Assembly: GCF_000321225.1 (NCBI RefSeq)
Contig: NW_004450381.1
Location: 555,953 to 619,952 of the forward strand
Length of the DNA stretch: 64,000 bases
Direction: 5' to 3'
Source: Odobenus rosmarus divergens
Taxonomy: Eukaryota; Chordata; Mammalia; Carnivora; Odobenidae
The position numbers and the translations under genes are program-made. Positions 52,286 to 63,123 of the stretch are shown here, piece by piece. Numbering within the stretch: the first letter of the stretch is position 1; each line of letters begins with the position of its first letter. The notes beneath the pieces were generated by a model. The model was not told the origin of the DNA, did no database searches, and was given only the letters and a program-made list of their open reading frames with translations.

Positions 52286-53235
52286 AGTCCATCTACCAAG
52301 ATGTGCACAGGCAGGAAAGAACAGAGGAAGGACGCCCTGCCTGTGCTCCCAACACCACCCACTTCTTCCTCGACTATCAGCCAAGACTTCTTGATCCCCT
52401 CTCCTTCACTGCCCTAGCCCAGGCTGGTCTTCCTTCCCTAATAGGCAGCACTTCCTAACCAGGACACCAACAAGAACCACACCAGACTCAGGGGCCTTGC
52501 TGCTCACCTCATTCTGTAAGCTGCCCAGAGCAAGCAGGGCTGTCTTACGTTCCATCTGCCCATAGATAAGCACTAAACCCCAGGACCGCCCCACTGTTCT
52601 GTTCTGTTCTAGCAAAGAGAGCTGGAGCCAGGTCTTACCTGAAGCTCTACCTCCAATGCCCTTTCACAGCCACCCCCCATTACTCTGTGTCCTGCCCAGA
52701 CAACCATCCAGAAGAGCAACCTCAGGGACCAATCTCTCTCCCGGGGACCTTGAGGTCAAAGAGAAAAATAGGGGTTCGGGTCCCAGGGGTCCCCAGCTAT
52801 GGTCACAGTGGGCTCATTAGGGAGCCACAAGAATCCCAAATGTCACTACGTCAGGCCCTGCCAGGACACACAGAGGTCAACCAGGACCCAAGAATGCAAC
52901 CCCAAAACCAGAACAGGTAAACTCTGAAAACCAAGCAGGATGAAAGTCCTGGGGTCAACAGCAGCAGGCAGCTCTCCAGGGACCTCCGAAGAGATGCCCC
53001 CTTAGTGCACACAGCCTGGGGGTCTCTCCCACTGCCACATAAGAGGGACCCCTTCTGTGTCTGGTGCTTCTCCAAGACCCTAGTAACTAACAGAATCAAC
53101 CCAACTTGTTCTGTAAATTAGATCCCACTGGGCCATCAGAGTAAGGCAGTACATGACCAGCCCAGATCATAATGCATTGGTCAATGTGGACTCACCACTT
53201 GCTTGATTCTATTACCAACATAGATTCATCACCTG
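52286..53235. other. HIC2 intron 1, nothing recognised
   Basis: Unique-looking sequence; short frames only. Confidence 0.35.
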
Positions 53236-53385
53236 CTAAAGCAGTGGTTCTCAATCTTGGCTACACATCAAATTCATTTCCAAGTCTTAGGAAACATGGA
53301 TGTTAGAAATAGTCCGGGCTGCGCCTGCCTCTACCAGCTCCCAGGTGATCCTCACGTGCCTGGCTGAGAACCAGGGCGCCAGCAG
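53236..53385 (+). repeat. MER5A-like hAT DNA transposon remnant
   Basis: gcagtggttctcaatcttgg at the left, tcccaggtgatcctcacgtg and ggctgagaacca at the right are typical inverted ends of MER5-type elements. Confidence 0.7.
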
Positions 53386-54739
53386 GCAGGACTCTTCCAG
53401 GCAGCACAGGTACCAGCACATACTTAATGGGTCAATGTGTAGCAAGCACTCATCACAAGGAAAGTACCATGGTGTCCACAGAGGGGCAGGCCACGGAGGC
53501 CTCAGATCCCACCTTCCCAGCCATCAACTCTACTCTCGCTTCTCATTCATTTCAGGAACAAGAATTCACCAATATCTTATGAGCTTCCAAAGCAGCACAG
53601 GTGAGGGTACTACAAAGGCCACGGGCATTCCTCCTCCTTAAAGGGCCTGTACCCAGGCTGATGAAGAGGCCGAGGGAGCTCAGACCCCAGTGTGGCGATG
53701 GGAACACCTTGGGGGGGGGGGTTACGTGGCGGGTAGTTACTGTTCTCAAGGCACTGGAGAGGCCCCTCCCGATACTCACTGAGAGAACCCACCCACCCAC
53801 AGGTGCTGCTGGGAAAGAAGCCTGAGGCCGCCGCCGCAGCGTGGAACGCATGGGACAAGTCTGCACGGGACAAGTCTGCACAGCGGCTTCCATCTATCTC
53901 AAGAGGCCAACTCCCCACCTGGAAGCGGCCCCCCAGCCAAGCCCAAACACTGCCTTTCCTTAGTGGCCCTTGGGATTGCCATGGAATGGACAGGGAGAGC
54001 TGGAGGTATGGCCCTGGAAGAAGAGGCCACCTGCCTTTCCATACCCCTCTCTCCCTCCTCATCCCTACCCCGAGTGCCCACGGAGGTGGGTTACTCTCAA
54101 ACAGGAAACAGGCACCCACTCTGGGCTCCGTATCTCAGAAGCAGCAGCAAGGCCCCTTGGCTGTTCTGTCCCCTCTCACCCACAGAAGGGCCTGCTCTAA
54201 CCCCAAGGCCACAATCCTCCCTTCCTCCACCTAGGTGCGACATTACCATGAAAAACATGAAAACTGAGCCGTCTGGAGAGGCTCTGAACCCCTTCCTGAC
54301 TGTCCCAGGCAGGTTCTTAGGGTCACTCTCTCAACGAAGTCCAGCCACACCCTCCCTCAGCAGAGGCAGCCCAGCCGGGGCCCTTCCCTCTGGATTGTGA
54401 CAGGCCTGGAGTCGCCTCCTGGCTTTCCCTTCCTTATCAAGCTCACTGGGGGCCCACATACAACCCCCAACCCCCACCCGCTACTCTTGCTTTGCCGAGC
54501 TTCGCCACTCCCACCACTCCAGGCTACAGGAGCTCTCAGAGACCTCCCCCAGCCCAGGTCCCTATCCCTTAGGGCAAGGCCCCTCCCAGCAGGAAGCACA
54601 GGCTGGCGGTGCCAGGCAGAGTCAAACTGGCCTGGCTTGTTTGGAAGCCCCTAAGCCGGAACCAGGATCCTCTTGGGGAGGGGGCTTGTCTGCTGGCCTC
54701 TCCCTGCTTGGAGCTCAGACCTCTCTAGACTCCACACCA

Positions 54740-54900
54740 CACGGGCCCTCACAAAGCCCTGGAGTCAAAGGCATTTTTATCGTCCAGCCCCAGCCTGACC
54801 AGTTGCTTACTTGCAGCCCCAGCAAGTTATGTAACCTCCCAGTTGAGTCTCATTTACCGTCTGTAAGAGGAGACTATCCGGCGTGCTGACCTGGAAGGGT
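54740..54900 (+). repeat. MIR-like
   Basis: caagttatgtaacctccc and gagtctcatttaccgtctgt follow the MIR core. Confidence 0.5.
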
Positions 54901-55399
54901 TCCGAGAAAACTCAAGTGTGCCCCTATCTCCCGGCCTACGGCCGACCGCTTGTTGGCAAGGCCGTGAGAGTCAGAGACCAGCACGATCCAGCCGAGCTGC
55001 AGGAGCTGGGCACTGCGCCCCTGGGGTGTCTGTTCTCAGAAAATCTTGTTGAAGGCATAAAAAGCTTACGAAAGAGCCTCCCAGGTGCCTGGCACGCAGA
55101 GGGCGCTCCTGTGCTAGCTTCTCTAACACAGCGTCTGCAGCCTCGCGCCTCTCCCGTCTCCCTGGCCACACTCCACACCACCACTGTCTTTCCATGCGCT
55201 CCGCATTAAAACCCCTCTCCTACAGCCAACCTGAACCCAGCATGGCATCTGTGGCTCTCCTCCAGCCCGGAGCCGGCCCCTTCCTCCGTGCCTTGCAGCT
55301 GCAGCCACCAGCCCCGCGGCGCCCTCTGCACTGCAGGCAGCACTGTGCCAGCCCTTATCAGCCTATCTTATAATCGTTTGTTTGCCTGTCTGCCCCAGG

Positions 55400-55560
55400 C
55401 TGAGCTCTCGAGGGCAGTGATACATGAATGTAAACTCAAGTTTTGCTCCCATTTTAGACACGGGGACACTAAGGCTCAGAATCAGTCACTGTCCAAGGTC
55501 ACACGGAGAGTAAACGGCAGGGCCAATGTCACACTCCAGACTAAGTCCAGTTCCCTTTCA
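55400..55560 (-). repeat. MIR
   Basis: cattttagacacggggacac, aaggctcagaatcagtcac and ccaaggtcacacggagagta are a clear reverse MIR core. Confidence 0.8.
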
Positions 55561-55917
55561 CTGCCCTCCACGAGTCCTTCCCAAGCCAGGCTCCAAGAGC
55601 CAGGAGGGCAAGAACCTGACTGGTTGTTTCTTCTCGATGGTGAAAGCTGCCTCCCAGGTGCCAGAAACAGGAAGAGCCCCCACCCTCTTAGTGATCAGGT
55701 CCTGGGGGCAGTGGCCCTCAGCCCCAGTGGGCAAGGCAAGCAAGCTATTGGGTGGGGCTGACAGCTTGAGGCCAACAGGCCAGCAAAAGGGCAACACCAC
55801 AGGTCCCCTGGGTAAACTGAACTTTATTCCCTCCTCACTCCTCCGACTCTCCAGAACTGCCCAGCCAGCCGTTCTCTGGGGGCTAGCTGCTGATTTAAAG
55901 GCACTGCCCCCAAGCCA

Positions 55918-55945
55918 CCACCCCCCCCACCACCACCACCACCAG
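55918..55945. repeat. (CAC)n short tandem repeat
   Basis: A run of C followed by about six CAC units. Confidence 0.85.
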
Positions 55946-55979
55946 ACCTGACCCTGACACACAATAAGAACTCCGGGAA

Positions 55980-56420
55980 GGCAGCAGGCCTGTCAGCTCA
56001 ATAATGCAAAACCCTGTTGCTCCAAGTCCACGACAGCTGACTTCAAGTGGATCGGAGGCTGTGCTTATTAACAAAATGAGAAATCTGATCTATGGAAAGA
56101 AAACACTACGTGAGGATTAATCCGGGACTGCAGCTTGTGGAGAAGGCTGGGCTGCCGGCCAAGAGCAGGGAATGAGGATGGGCTCCTGCCTACCTGTCCC
56201 CAGAGCAGGTACTGCCCGGCAGGACAGGACGCAGCGCCTCTGCCCCACCTGCACTGCTGCTTCTCCTTCCAGCAACTGCAGCAATCATTTCAGTTTTGCC
56301 TTAATTAAAGGCCTGGCTCCCTCGGGCTGCTTCTTCCTCTATGCAGAGCCAGCAACCAGAGGGAGATTTTTCTTTTCAGGAATCGCTTGTAAAAGCTGAG
56401 TGACTAATCTACAAGTCCTA
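55980..56420. promoter_or_regulatory. Candidate non-coding regulatory segment in HIC2 intron 1
   Basis: Repeat-free and AT-richer than its flanks, with TTAATTAA inside gccttaattaaaggc and a ggattaatccgg. There is no open frame. Enhancer function is only a guess. Confidence 0.25.
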
Positions 56421-57879
56421 ACAACTGGCAGGAAAACACTGCAGGGAGAAATTCTGGGCACACACCAGCACTCTGAGTCAAATGGCCAGAGAAGCTGGGC
56501 AAGAGGTACTCAGCAACTCCCCACAACTGGTCTGCAGAAAGCCAGAAGCCAAAGGAAAGCAGACCAACCTGGGAGTTCTGACCCCTAAGGTGAGCAGGCA
56601 GGTGGGGAGCCCTCTCCCAGCCTTCTGAGTCTACTGCCTTCCAGTGGGACCCAGAGATTTTCATAAGCCCAACTATAGAAGACCAAAGGTTCACTCGAAG
56701 GCAAGGCGACATACTCCTGGGCCAAAAGACTCAGTTCAACCCCCAAGTATCAGTTTCCCATCCCCCCCTTGGTGCTAAGAGCCGGCTAACCAGCAATCTC
56801 ACCACACAGCTTTGTCTCTGGAGGCCAGCCTGAGGCCGGCCCATCTGCTTTTTTTCCAGACCACTCCAGCAACCCAGCTCTGCTAAGTGTACACTCTCTC
56901 CTGGAGCCAGGGCTACAGACCAGCCACATGGCCCGTGCTCCTGAAAACGTCTGCTAAAAGGGCCGGCAAGTCCGGAGTTGGCAGATGGGAATGTAAGGGC
57001 AGAAGTAAAGCCAGGAGCCAGGAACCAATAAATGCTAGATCCAGAAAGGTCCTGGGTTTGGATGACCTAGCTCCCATCCCTCCATCCAAAGGCCCTGGAG
57101 AACAGCCCCAAGTTCAGCCTAGAAGCTCTGGAGGCCACTCCACTACCTGCCAGCTCTCCTCCTCCCCCCAGCGCAGCCATCCCCACATCAGTCAACAATC
57201 CACTGCCACAGGATTCCTATGGGCAAAGCTCTACCCCTCCCCCCCACCACATATGTCAGAGGGGTGGCCTCCCTGGGTTACACCCCTCCTGCTGTTGGAG
57301 GGTGGGGGGACGGGAACCTAGCTTTCCAGATGTGCTTGGCAACTCCTACTAAGAAAGACACTGAGGGTGGAGGGGATATAAGACACGAATAAATAACTTC
57401 AAAACCGTTCCAACCCATCCGGATCAGCACTAGGCTCCCTTCCCCAGGCAGTCCCACGCTGTTCTGGGTGGGGCCGCTGGGCGCATTATCTGACCTCCCT
57501 CCCTCCTCTCCATAAGTCATTGCCCCCCAGGGAGAGGCATCCCTGCCTCCCCCCACCAAATAAGTCTATGTGGATATGAACCATCTTGGTAGATACACAG
57601 AGTGACAAGCTGAGGCTCTTCAGCCCCTTCCTCTGCCAGCCGGTCCCCTCCCCCTGCCAGCCGACCCCCTCCCCCAAGCCCATCTCTCTTCCTGCCAAGT
57701 GGCTGCCTACAGGAGAGGTCTGGGGGCAGGGCAGCGAGCCCACCAGCCGCAGGGCCTGGCCCTCTGGGAGCGGTCCCTCCAAGGCCAACCCTGCCCCTGC
57801 CCAGGCCGGTCTTCCCGCGGGGAGGGGGCAAGAAAAGGGGACGGGCAACCAGAGAAGGGCCGCAGTTCTGGAAATAGCA

Positions 57880-57995
57880 AAATCCCCCTACGAGGGGCGG
57901 CCGCGGGCGCTGGGCCGTTTGCATAATGGAAGCCCGCCCGCCTGTCAGGCAGCGCAGCTCGCCCGACGCTGTTCGGATTAGATTGCTAATGAAAA
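57880..57995. promoter_or_regulatory. Homeobox/POU-type motif cluster beside the CpG island
   Basis: gtttgcataatgg (POU-like) and ggattagattgctaatgaa (ATTA/TAAT cores) sit inside otherwise CpG-rich sequence about 300 bases into HIC2 intron 1. Confidence 0.35.
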
Positions 57996-58261
57996 GGCAC
58001 AAAGAGCCGGCGCCCGCTCGCCCGCCGACCCCCGCTCCGCAGACCCGCGCCCCGGCCTGGCGCGGCCCCGGGGCTTTGTGCCCAGGGTCCCCTGCCGCCC
58101 GCGCCCTACCGGGCACCCGGACCACAAAGCCTGGGCAGGCTGCGTCGGGCCGGGGGTCCCGCGTGCGCCCCCGCCCAGCCCCGGCGGGCGCGCGCCCGCC
58201 CACGCCCCTCTCCCCGGGGGCGCGCCCGCCCGCGCCCCCCGCTGCCCCCGACCCCTCTCAC

Positions 58262-58450
58262 CTCGTGTGCGTCGGCGGCGGCGCCCCGCCCGCCGGCCGG
58301 CCGGCCCTGCCCGCGGCCCCTAGTCCTCGGCGCCCGACTCGCGCCGCCTGCGCCCGCCCCGTCCGCCCGCCGCCGGCCCGGCTCGGCTCCCCGCCCAGCG
58401 CGCCCCAAGCGCCGCTCACAGCCGCCCGCCCGGCGCCATCTTGGAAGCTT
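58262..58450 (-). other. HIC2: HIC2 exon 1 (non-coding), probable
   Basis: A good donor (CACGAG then GTGAGA) lies at 58262/58261 on the - strand inside the CpG island. A YY1-type motif (CCAAGATGGCGCC, 58444-58432) and a CRE-like TGACGTC lie just upstream, so transcription probably starts near 58.43-58.5 kb. The TSS itself is not visible. Confidence 0.55.
58432..58444 (-). promoter_or_regulatory. YY1-type motif CCAAGATGGCGCC
   Basis: It matches the AAGATGGCGGC class that typically lies just downstream of CpG-island TSSs. Its ATG opens a seven-residue uORF, MAPGGRL, ending at 58416. Confidence 0.55.
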
Positions 58451-58451
58451 G

Positions 58452-58458
58452 TGACGTC
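58452..58458 (+). promoter_or_regulatory. CRE-like site TGACGTC
   Basis: Seven of eight bases of the palindromic CREB/ATF site, next to the YY1 motif and just downstream (gene sense) of the GC-box cluster. Confidence 0.5.
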
Positions 58459-58501
58459 GGCGCCGCCCGCTCACCCCTGACCCACATCTGAATGGGCGAG
58501 C

Positions 58502-58570
58502 GGCGGGGCGGGGCCGGGGGCGGGATGGGGCGGGTTCTTGGTGTGGGCGGGGCCTGAGGGGGCGGGGCGG
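58502..58570. promoter_or_regulatory. GC-box cluster (Sp/KLF type)
   Basis: At least four ggggcgg or gggcggg matches on the + strand within 70 bases, immediately upstream of the probable HIC2 TSS. Confidence 0.55.
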
Positions 58571-59091
58571 AGCGGGTGAGCGGTCCGAACACTGGGCAGG
58601 GCGGGGCGACAGGCCTGCTGGACGGCGCCGTGGGGGAGGGGCGCGCGGAGGAGCCGGGGACCCCGACCGTGGGCGCCCCGCCCGACCCCGACCCCAGGTG
58701 CAGGGGCGGGACCGCGACAGCACCACCGAAACGCCCGGACCGCCCACCCACCCCCGGGAAGAGGACTCTGTACCCCCACAGGCCCACGCCCAGCCCGCAC
58801 TCAGATCTGACCCCCTTTGAGCCTGACCCTGACCTCTCGGAGGCCCCCATCAGGAACCCCTTAGCAACCTGCGTGCGCCCCACCTCCAGGACACCTTGGC
58901 ACCCCGGCTCTGTGCCCCCCGCAGGGACCCCCACCGTCAAAGGCGCAGCACCCCCGGGACTGCAGGAGGCATGATCTCGGCTCCCGAGGAGGCCCAGGCC
59001 GTTTGGGTCCCGAGGGGAAGGGGACTCCCTGACCCCTGACCCCAGCGCCCCTTCGGGTCCCGGCTCCTGCAGCCCCGCGGGCTGGCCTTAC

Positions 59092-59200
59092 CTGCTCAGA
59101 GGGCGCGGAGGTCGCGAGCACGCGGTGCTCAGCCAGCCCCTTCCGGTGACCGCAGCCCCTCGCAGGCCCCTGGGGTCAAGCGACTGTGCCTAAGCTGGCC
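59092..59200 (-). other. Candidate alternative HIC2 first exon
   Basis: On the - strand a strong donor (GAGCAG then GTAAGG) lies at 59092/59091 at the outer edge of the CpG island. No acceptor precedes it and no repeat covers it, so it could be an alternative first exon. The right end is a guess. Confidence 0.25.
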
Positions 59201-59822
59201 CGCCTGGATCCAGGCTCGTGGCAATCGTTCAGATGGCCTGCTGAGAGGCTGGAGCTGCCCCTGAGCCGTAGCCACTTCTCTAGGGAGTTACTTAATGGAC
59301 GTCTTTCTACTTTGGACACCAAACAAAAGAAATACACCACAAAGTCTGAGAAGAACCCAGACTTGCCATGCAGGGAAGTTGTGCCCTAGCACTAGCCAAA
59401 ACAGAAAGCCAATTCAATAATCCCCCTCAGAAGGCTGGTTATGCGACTGTTCTTTCCAGATTAATGTATAAATTTAACGAATATTAAATGTAAATGTATG
59501 TTGAATGTAATGCATAAAATTAATGTAATCCTAACCAGACTTGACAAATTTCTAAGTTCATCTGCAAGAATAAATAACCAAAAACAGCTATCATTTCCCA
59601 CAAATGAGGGTGGACTTGCTCTAACAGATACTTACATTATAAAGCTATTGTAGTCAACCCGGTGTGGTACAAACCAGGGAAAAAAAAAAGCCTAGAAACA
59701 GATCCTAGAAATGGTAAGAACATAATAAATGAAAAGAGCAATATCAAGCATTGGTAAGGAAGAAAAGGCATATCCATGAATAGCGTTTAGTAGAGAACGC
59801 AACTATTTGAAGAAACTATTTA

Positions 59823-59990
59823 GGGCACCTGGGTGGCTCAGTGGGTTAAGTGTCTGCCTTTGGCTCAGGTCATCATCCCAGGGGCCTGCTCACCAGGGAG
59901 TCTGCTTCTCTCCCTCTGTCCCTCCCCACCACTCGTGCTCTCTCTCTCCCTCTCTGTCTCACACAAATAAATAAAATCTTTAAGAAAGAA
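59823..59990 (+). mobile_element. CAN SINE, long
   Basis: Flanked by agaaactatt and agaaactact. Confidence 0.92.
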
Positions 59991-60650
59991 ACTACTGAAA
60001 AAATGTCAATGTTCTAATAACCAAAGACATGCAAATTAAAACTACAGAATACTGAGGGTTGGGGGGGGTGTTTTGTTTTCTACCAAATCAGGAATTGGTT
60101 TCAAATGATAACCTTCAAACACCAGGCAGGGGTGGGTAATCACTCTCATATATTGTTGGAAGTATACAAATTGCCTGAAAATTTCTGAACGTGAATTTGA
60201 CAGTGTGAGTCAAAAATAAAAATCTTTTACAATGATCAATACGTCCTCGGAGCAGTAGTAATCTATCTTCCAGATTCTGTTTTTAAAGAAATTAACCACA
60301 TTTGAAGACCATAGGCTTGATGATCTTTGTAACCAGACCATAAGCTTGGAACCCCAGTACCCAGAGCACACCTGAGACTTAATAGGCACTCAGTAGTCAC
60401 TTGTTTCATTTGCATTTGAAAATTAATGTGCAATCATATTTTTTCCAGTGTCATTTATAATAACGAAAAAACTCATATACAGCATAAATGTCTGACAATA
60501 GAGGATTGGTTAAACAGCCCACATGATAAAATATTAAGCAGCCTCTACAAGCAGTGTTTACAAAGATGTTTTATGACCTAGAAATGTGCAAATGATATTA
60601 AGAGAAAAAACTGTGCAAGTATTGATACAAAATACAAAATATTGATCCAG

Positions 60651-60830
60651 GGCTCCTAGGTGGCTCAGTCGTTAAGCATCTGCCTTCGGCTCAGGTCATG
60701 ATCACAGGGTCCTGGGATCAAGCCCCGCAATGGGCTCCCGGCTGGGCGGGAAGTCGGCTTCTCCCTCTCTCGCTGTGTCTCTCTCTGTCAAATAAATAAA
60801 TAAAATCTTCCAAAAAAAAAAAACAAAAAC
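60651..60830 (+). mobile_element. CAN SINE, long
   Basis: Flanked by caaaatattgatcca and aaaatattgatcca. Confidence 0.93.
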
Positions 60831-60911
60831 AGAAACAAAATATTGATCCATGGAGAAGAAAATACACCAAATTATTTACAGAGGTTCTCTCCAGGGGTTG
60901 CGATTTTTTTC

Positions 60912-61104
60912 TTTTTTTTTTTTTTTAAAGATTTTTTGTTTATTTATTCATGAGAGACAGAGGGAGAGAGAGAGAGAGAGAAGCAGAGGGAGAAGCAGGC
61001 TCCCAAGGAGCAGGGAGCCTGATGCGGGACTTGATCCCAGGACCCTGGGATCATGACCTGAGTCGAAGGCAGACGCTTAACCATCTGAGCCACCCAGGCG
61101 CCCC
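60912..61104 (-). mobile_element. CAN SINE, long
   Basis: Flanked by gcgatttttttc on both sides. Confidence 0.93.
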
Positions 61105-61197
61105 AGCGATTTTTTTCATACACATGTATATTTTAGTATTTTATTAGAAAAGTAACGTTTCTACTAGGAATAATTCTAGCTGAAATATATATATATA

Positions 61198-61392
61198 TTT
61201 TTTAAAGATTTTGTTTATTTATTTGAGAGAGAGAGAGAATGAGAGAGAGAGAGCACGAGAGGGAAGAGGGTCAGAGGGAGAAGCAGACTCCCTGATGAAC
61301 AGGGAACCCGATGTGGGACTCAATCCCGGGACTCCAGGATCATGACCTGAGGCGAAGGCAGTTGCTTAACCAACTGAGCCACCCAGGCGCCC
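61198..61392 (-). mobile_element. CAN SINE, long, GGAGTCCCGGG variant
   Basis: Flanked by tgaaatatatata on both sides. Confidence 0.93.
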
Positions 61393-61429
61393 TGAAATAT
61401 ATATATTTTTTTAAAGTTCCTAATTCTCA

Positions 61430-61629
61430 GGGCGCCTGGGTGGCTCAGTCGTTAAGCGTCTGCCTTCAGCTCAGGTCATGATCCCAGGGTCCTGGGATCC
61501 AGCCCCGCATCGGGCTCCCTGCTCCGCGGGAAGCCTGCTTCTCCCTCTCGCCCTCCCCCTGCTTATGTTTCCTCTCTCCTGTCTCTCTCTCTCTGTCAAA
61601 TAAATAAATAAAATCTTTAAAAAAAATAA
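61430..61629 (+). mobile_element. CAN SINE, long, 5' half of the SINE-U1 chimera
   Basis: Complete SINE from gggcgcctgggtggctcag to aaataaataaaatcttt and an A-rich tail that runs straight into U1. Confidence 0.94.
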
Positions 61630-61632
61630 AAT

Positions 61633-61796
61633 ATACTTACCTGGCAGGGGAGATACCATGATCACGAAGGTGGTTTTCCCAGGGCGAGGCTTATCCATTG
61701 CACTCCGGATGTGCTGACCCCTGCAATTTCCCCAAATGTGGGAAACTCGACTGCATAATTTGCGGTAGTGGGGGACTGCGTTCATGCTTTCCCCTG
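61633..61796 (+). pseudogene. RNU1: U1 snRNA full-length retropseudogene
   Basis: All 164 positions of U1 are present, from ATACTTACCTGG to TTTCCCCTG, with about four differences from human U1 as I remember it. The 5'-splice-site-pairing bases ACTTACCT are intact. The Sm site reads AATTTGCGG instead of AATTTGTGG. An A-rich tail follows and the tail of a SINE directly precedes it, so it has no snRNA promoter (PSE) and is not expected to be a working gene. It shares one target-site duplication with the SINE. Confidence 0.95.
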
Positions 61797-62016
61797 CTTA
61801 AAAAAAAAAAATTAAAATTTAAAAATTTAAAAAATTTAAAAAATAAAATAAAAATAAAGTTCCTAATTCTTCCTCCCCACTCCCATCTGTCCTCTGAAGT
61901 AACATTAATGGTTTGACATGTACTTTCACTCCTTTCTCTGACATCAACACATATCTGTTCACATGTTACAAAAAAGGCCTTACTTTTTTGAAAGTATAAA
62001 ATAATATACTATATAG

Positions 62017-62210
62017 GGACACCTGGGTGGCTCAGTCGGTTAAGCGTCTGCCTTTGACTCAGGTCATGATCCCAGGATCCTAGGATCGAGTCCCACATTG
62101 GGCTCCTTGCTTAGCAGGGAGTTTGCTTCTCCCTCTCCCTCTGCTGCTCCCCCTGCTTGTGCTCTCTTGCTCTCTCTCTGACAAATAAATAAATAAATCT
62201 TTAAAAAAAT
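62017..62210 (+). mobile_element. CAN SINE, long
   Basis: Flanked by aataatatactatata on both sides. Confidence 0.94.
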
Positions 62211-62387
62211 TAATAATAATAATATACTATATAAACTGTAAGTCACTTTAGAACTTACAAGACATTTGCTCTTTGTCCCTAAGAAGCTATCACATATCTT
62301 TCTAGTTCGTATCGCATAAATTCACTTTTTAATAGCTGACAGATTCCAGGGTTCTGTAAACACTTGCCTTAATCATAGTTATTCAGG

Positions 62388-62596
62388 AGGCGCCTGGGTG
62401 GCTCAGTCGGTTAAGCATCTGCCTTCAGCTCAGGTCATAATCCTAGGCTCCTGGGATTGAGCCCCACGTCGGATCCCTGCTTAGTGGGGAGATGGCTTCT
62501 CCTTCTCCCTCTGCCCCTTCCCGCCTCTCCCACTCGTGCTCTCTCTCGCGCAATCTTTCGCTCTCTCAAATAAATAAATAAAATCTTAAAAAAAAA
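62388..62596 (+). mobile_element. CAN SINE, long
   Basis: Flanked by aatcatagttattcagga and aatcatagctattcagga. Confidence 0.94.
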
Positions 62597-62646
62597 ATCA
62601 TAGCTATTCAGGATTCTTACAGTTGGTGCTTTAAAAAACAAATTTT

Positions 62647-62866
62647 GGGGGGCGCCTGGGTGGCTCAGTTGGTTAAGCGACTGCCTTCGGCTCAGGTCAT
62701 GATCCTGGAGTCCTGGGATCGAGTCCCGCATCGGGCTCCCTGCTCAGCAGGGGGTCTGGTTCTCCCTCTGACCCTCTTCCCTCTTGTGCTCTCTGTCTCT
62801 CATTCTCTCTCTCTCTCAAATAAATAAATAAAATCTTTTTTAAAAAATTAAAAAAATAAAAAAACA
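62647..62866 (+). mobile_element. CAN SINE, long, GGAGTCCTGGG variant
   Basis: Flanked by aaaacaaattttt-type sequence; close to the variant consensus. Confidence 0.93.
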
Positions 62867-63123
62867 AATTTTTTAAAGTCATTGACTATATCTTTATGTT
62901 CTCCTGCCTTCACTTGTGCAGCATAGTTTACTAGAAATAGAATCTATGGGTTAAATGATATGTGGGCATTTTCAGTTTGAAAAGGTCCTGGCAGGTATTC
63001 CCCCATATGGTGTAGCAATTCATATCCTGCCAGTTAAGGTTTTATTATTCCTGCTTCTTTAACGTTCCCCAAACATTCCAAGTTTTCCATACTTAGTACA
63101 TATTCCCTTTAAAATCAGAAAGA

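Larger units (their letters stand above)
36227..58261 (-). other. HIC2: HIC2 intron 1 (about 22 kb)
   Basis: From the exon 2 acceptor to the exon 1 donor. It contains about 16 SINEs, L1, L2, MIR and MER5 pieces, and the assembly gap. Further untranslated exons could lie in it and would not be visible here. Confidence 0.7.
57840..59130. promoter_or_regulatory. HIC2: HIC2 CpG-island promoter
   Basis: A long run of very CpG-rich sequence with no repeats. Repeated GC boxes (ggggcgg and similar) lie at 58502-58570, a CRE-like site at 58452-58458 and a YY1 site at 58432-58444. It is the only CpG island upstream of the HIC2 coding exons on the - strand. Confidence 0.8.
59450..61190 (+). mobile_element. 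L1 ORF2 and 3' fragments, SINE-interrupted
   Basis: 59640-59700 (aagctattgtagtcaacccgg, cctagaaacagatcc), 60010-60180 (caaattaaaactacagaata) and 60440-60620 (aggattggttaaacagccc) follow L1 order. Confidence 0.65.
61412..61870 (+). mobile_element. Composite SINE-U1 retro-insertion with one TSD
   Basis: A 16-bp repeat, taaagttcctaattct, is present at 61412-61427 and 61855-61870. Between the copies lie a complete SINE, a complete U1 and an A-rich tail. The left site begins TT/AAAG, a fit to the L1 endonuclease site. No separate duplication flanks either half. Confidence 0.85.
61871..63120 (-). mobile_element. L1 fragment, degraded, SINE-interrupted
   Basis: ctagaaatagaatctatggg, ttaaatgatatgtgggcat and ggtattcccccatatggtg read as the reverse of an L1 region. 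Confidence 0.5.

Noticed and set aside
61633..61796. U1 copy as a working snRNA gene
   Set aside because: It is preceded by a SINE tail instead of an snRNA promoter, followed by an A-rich tail, and has a changed Sm site.
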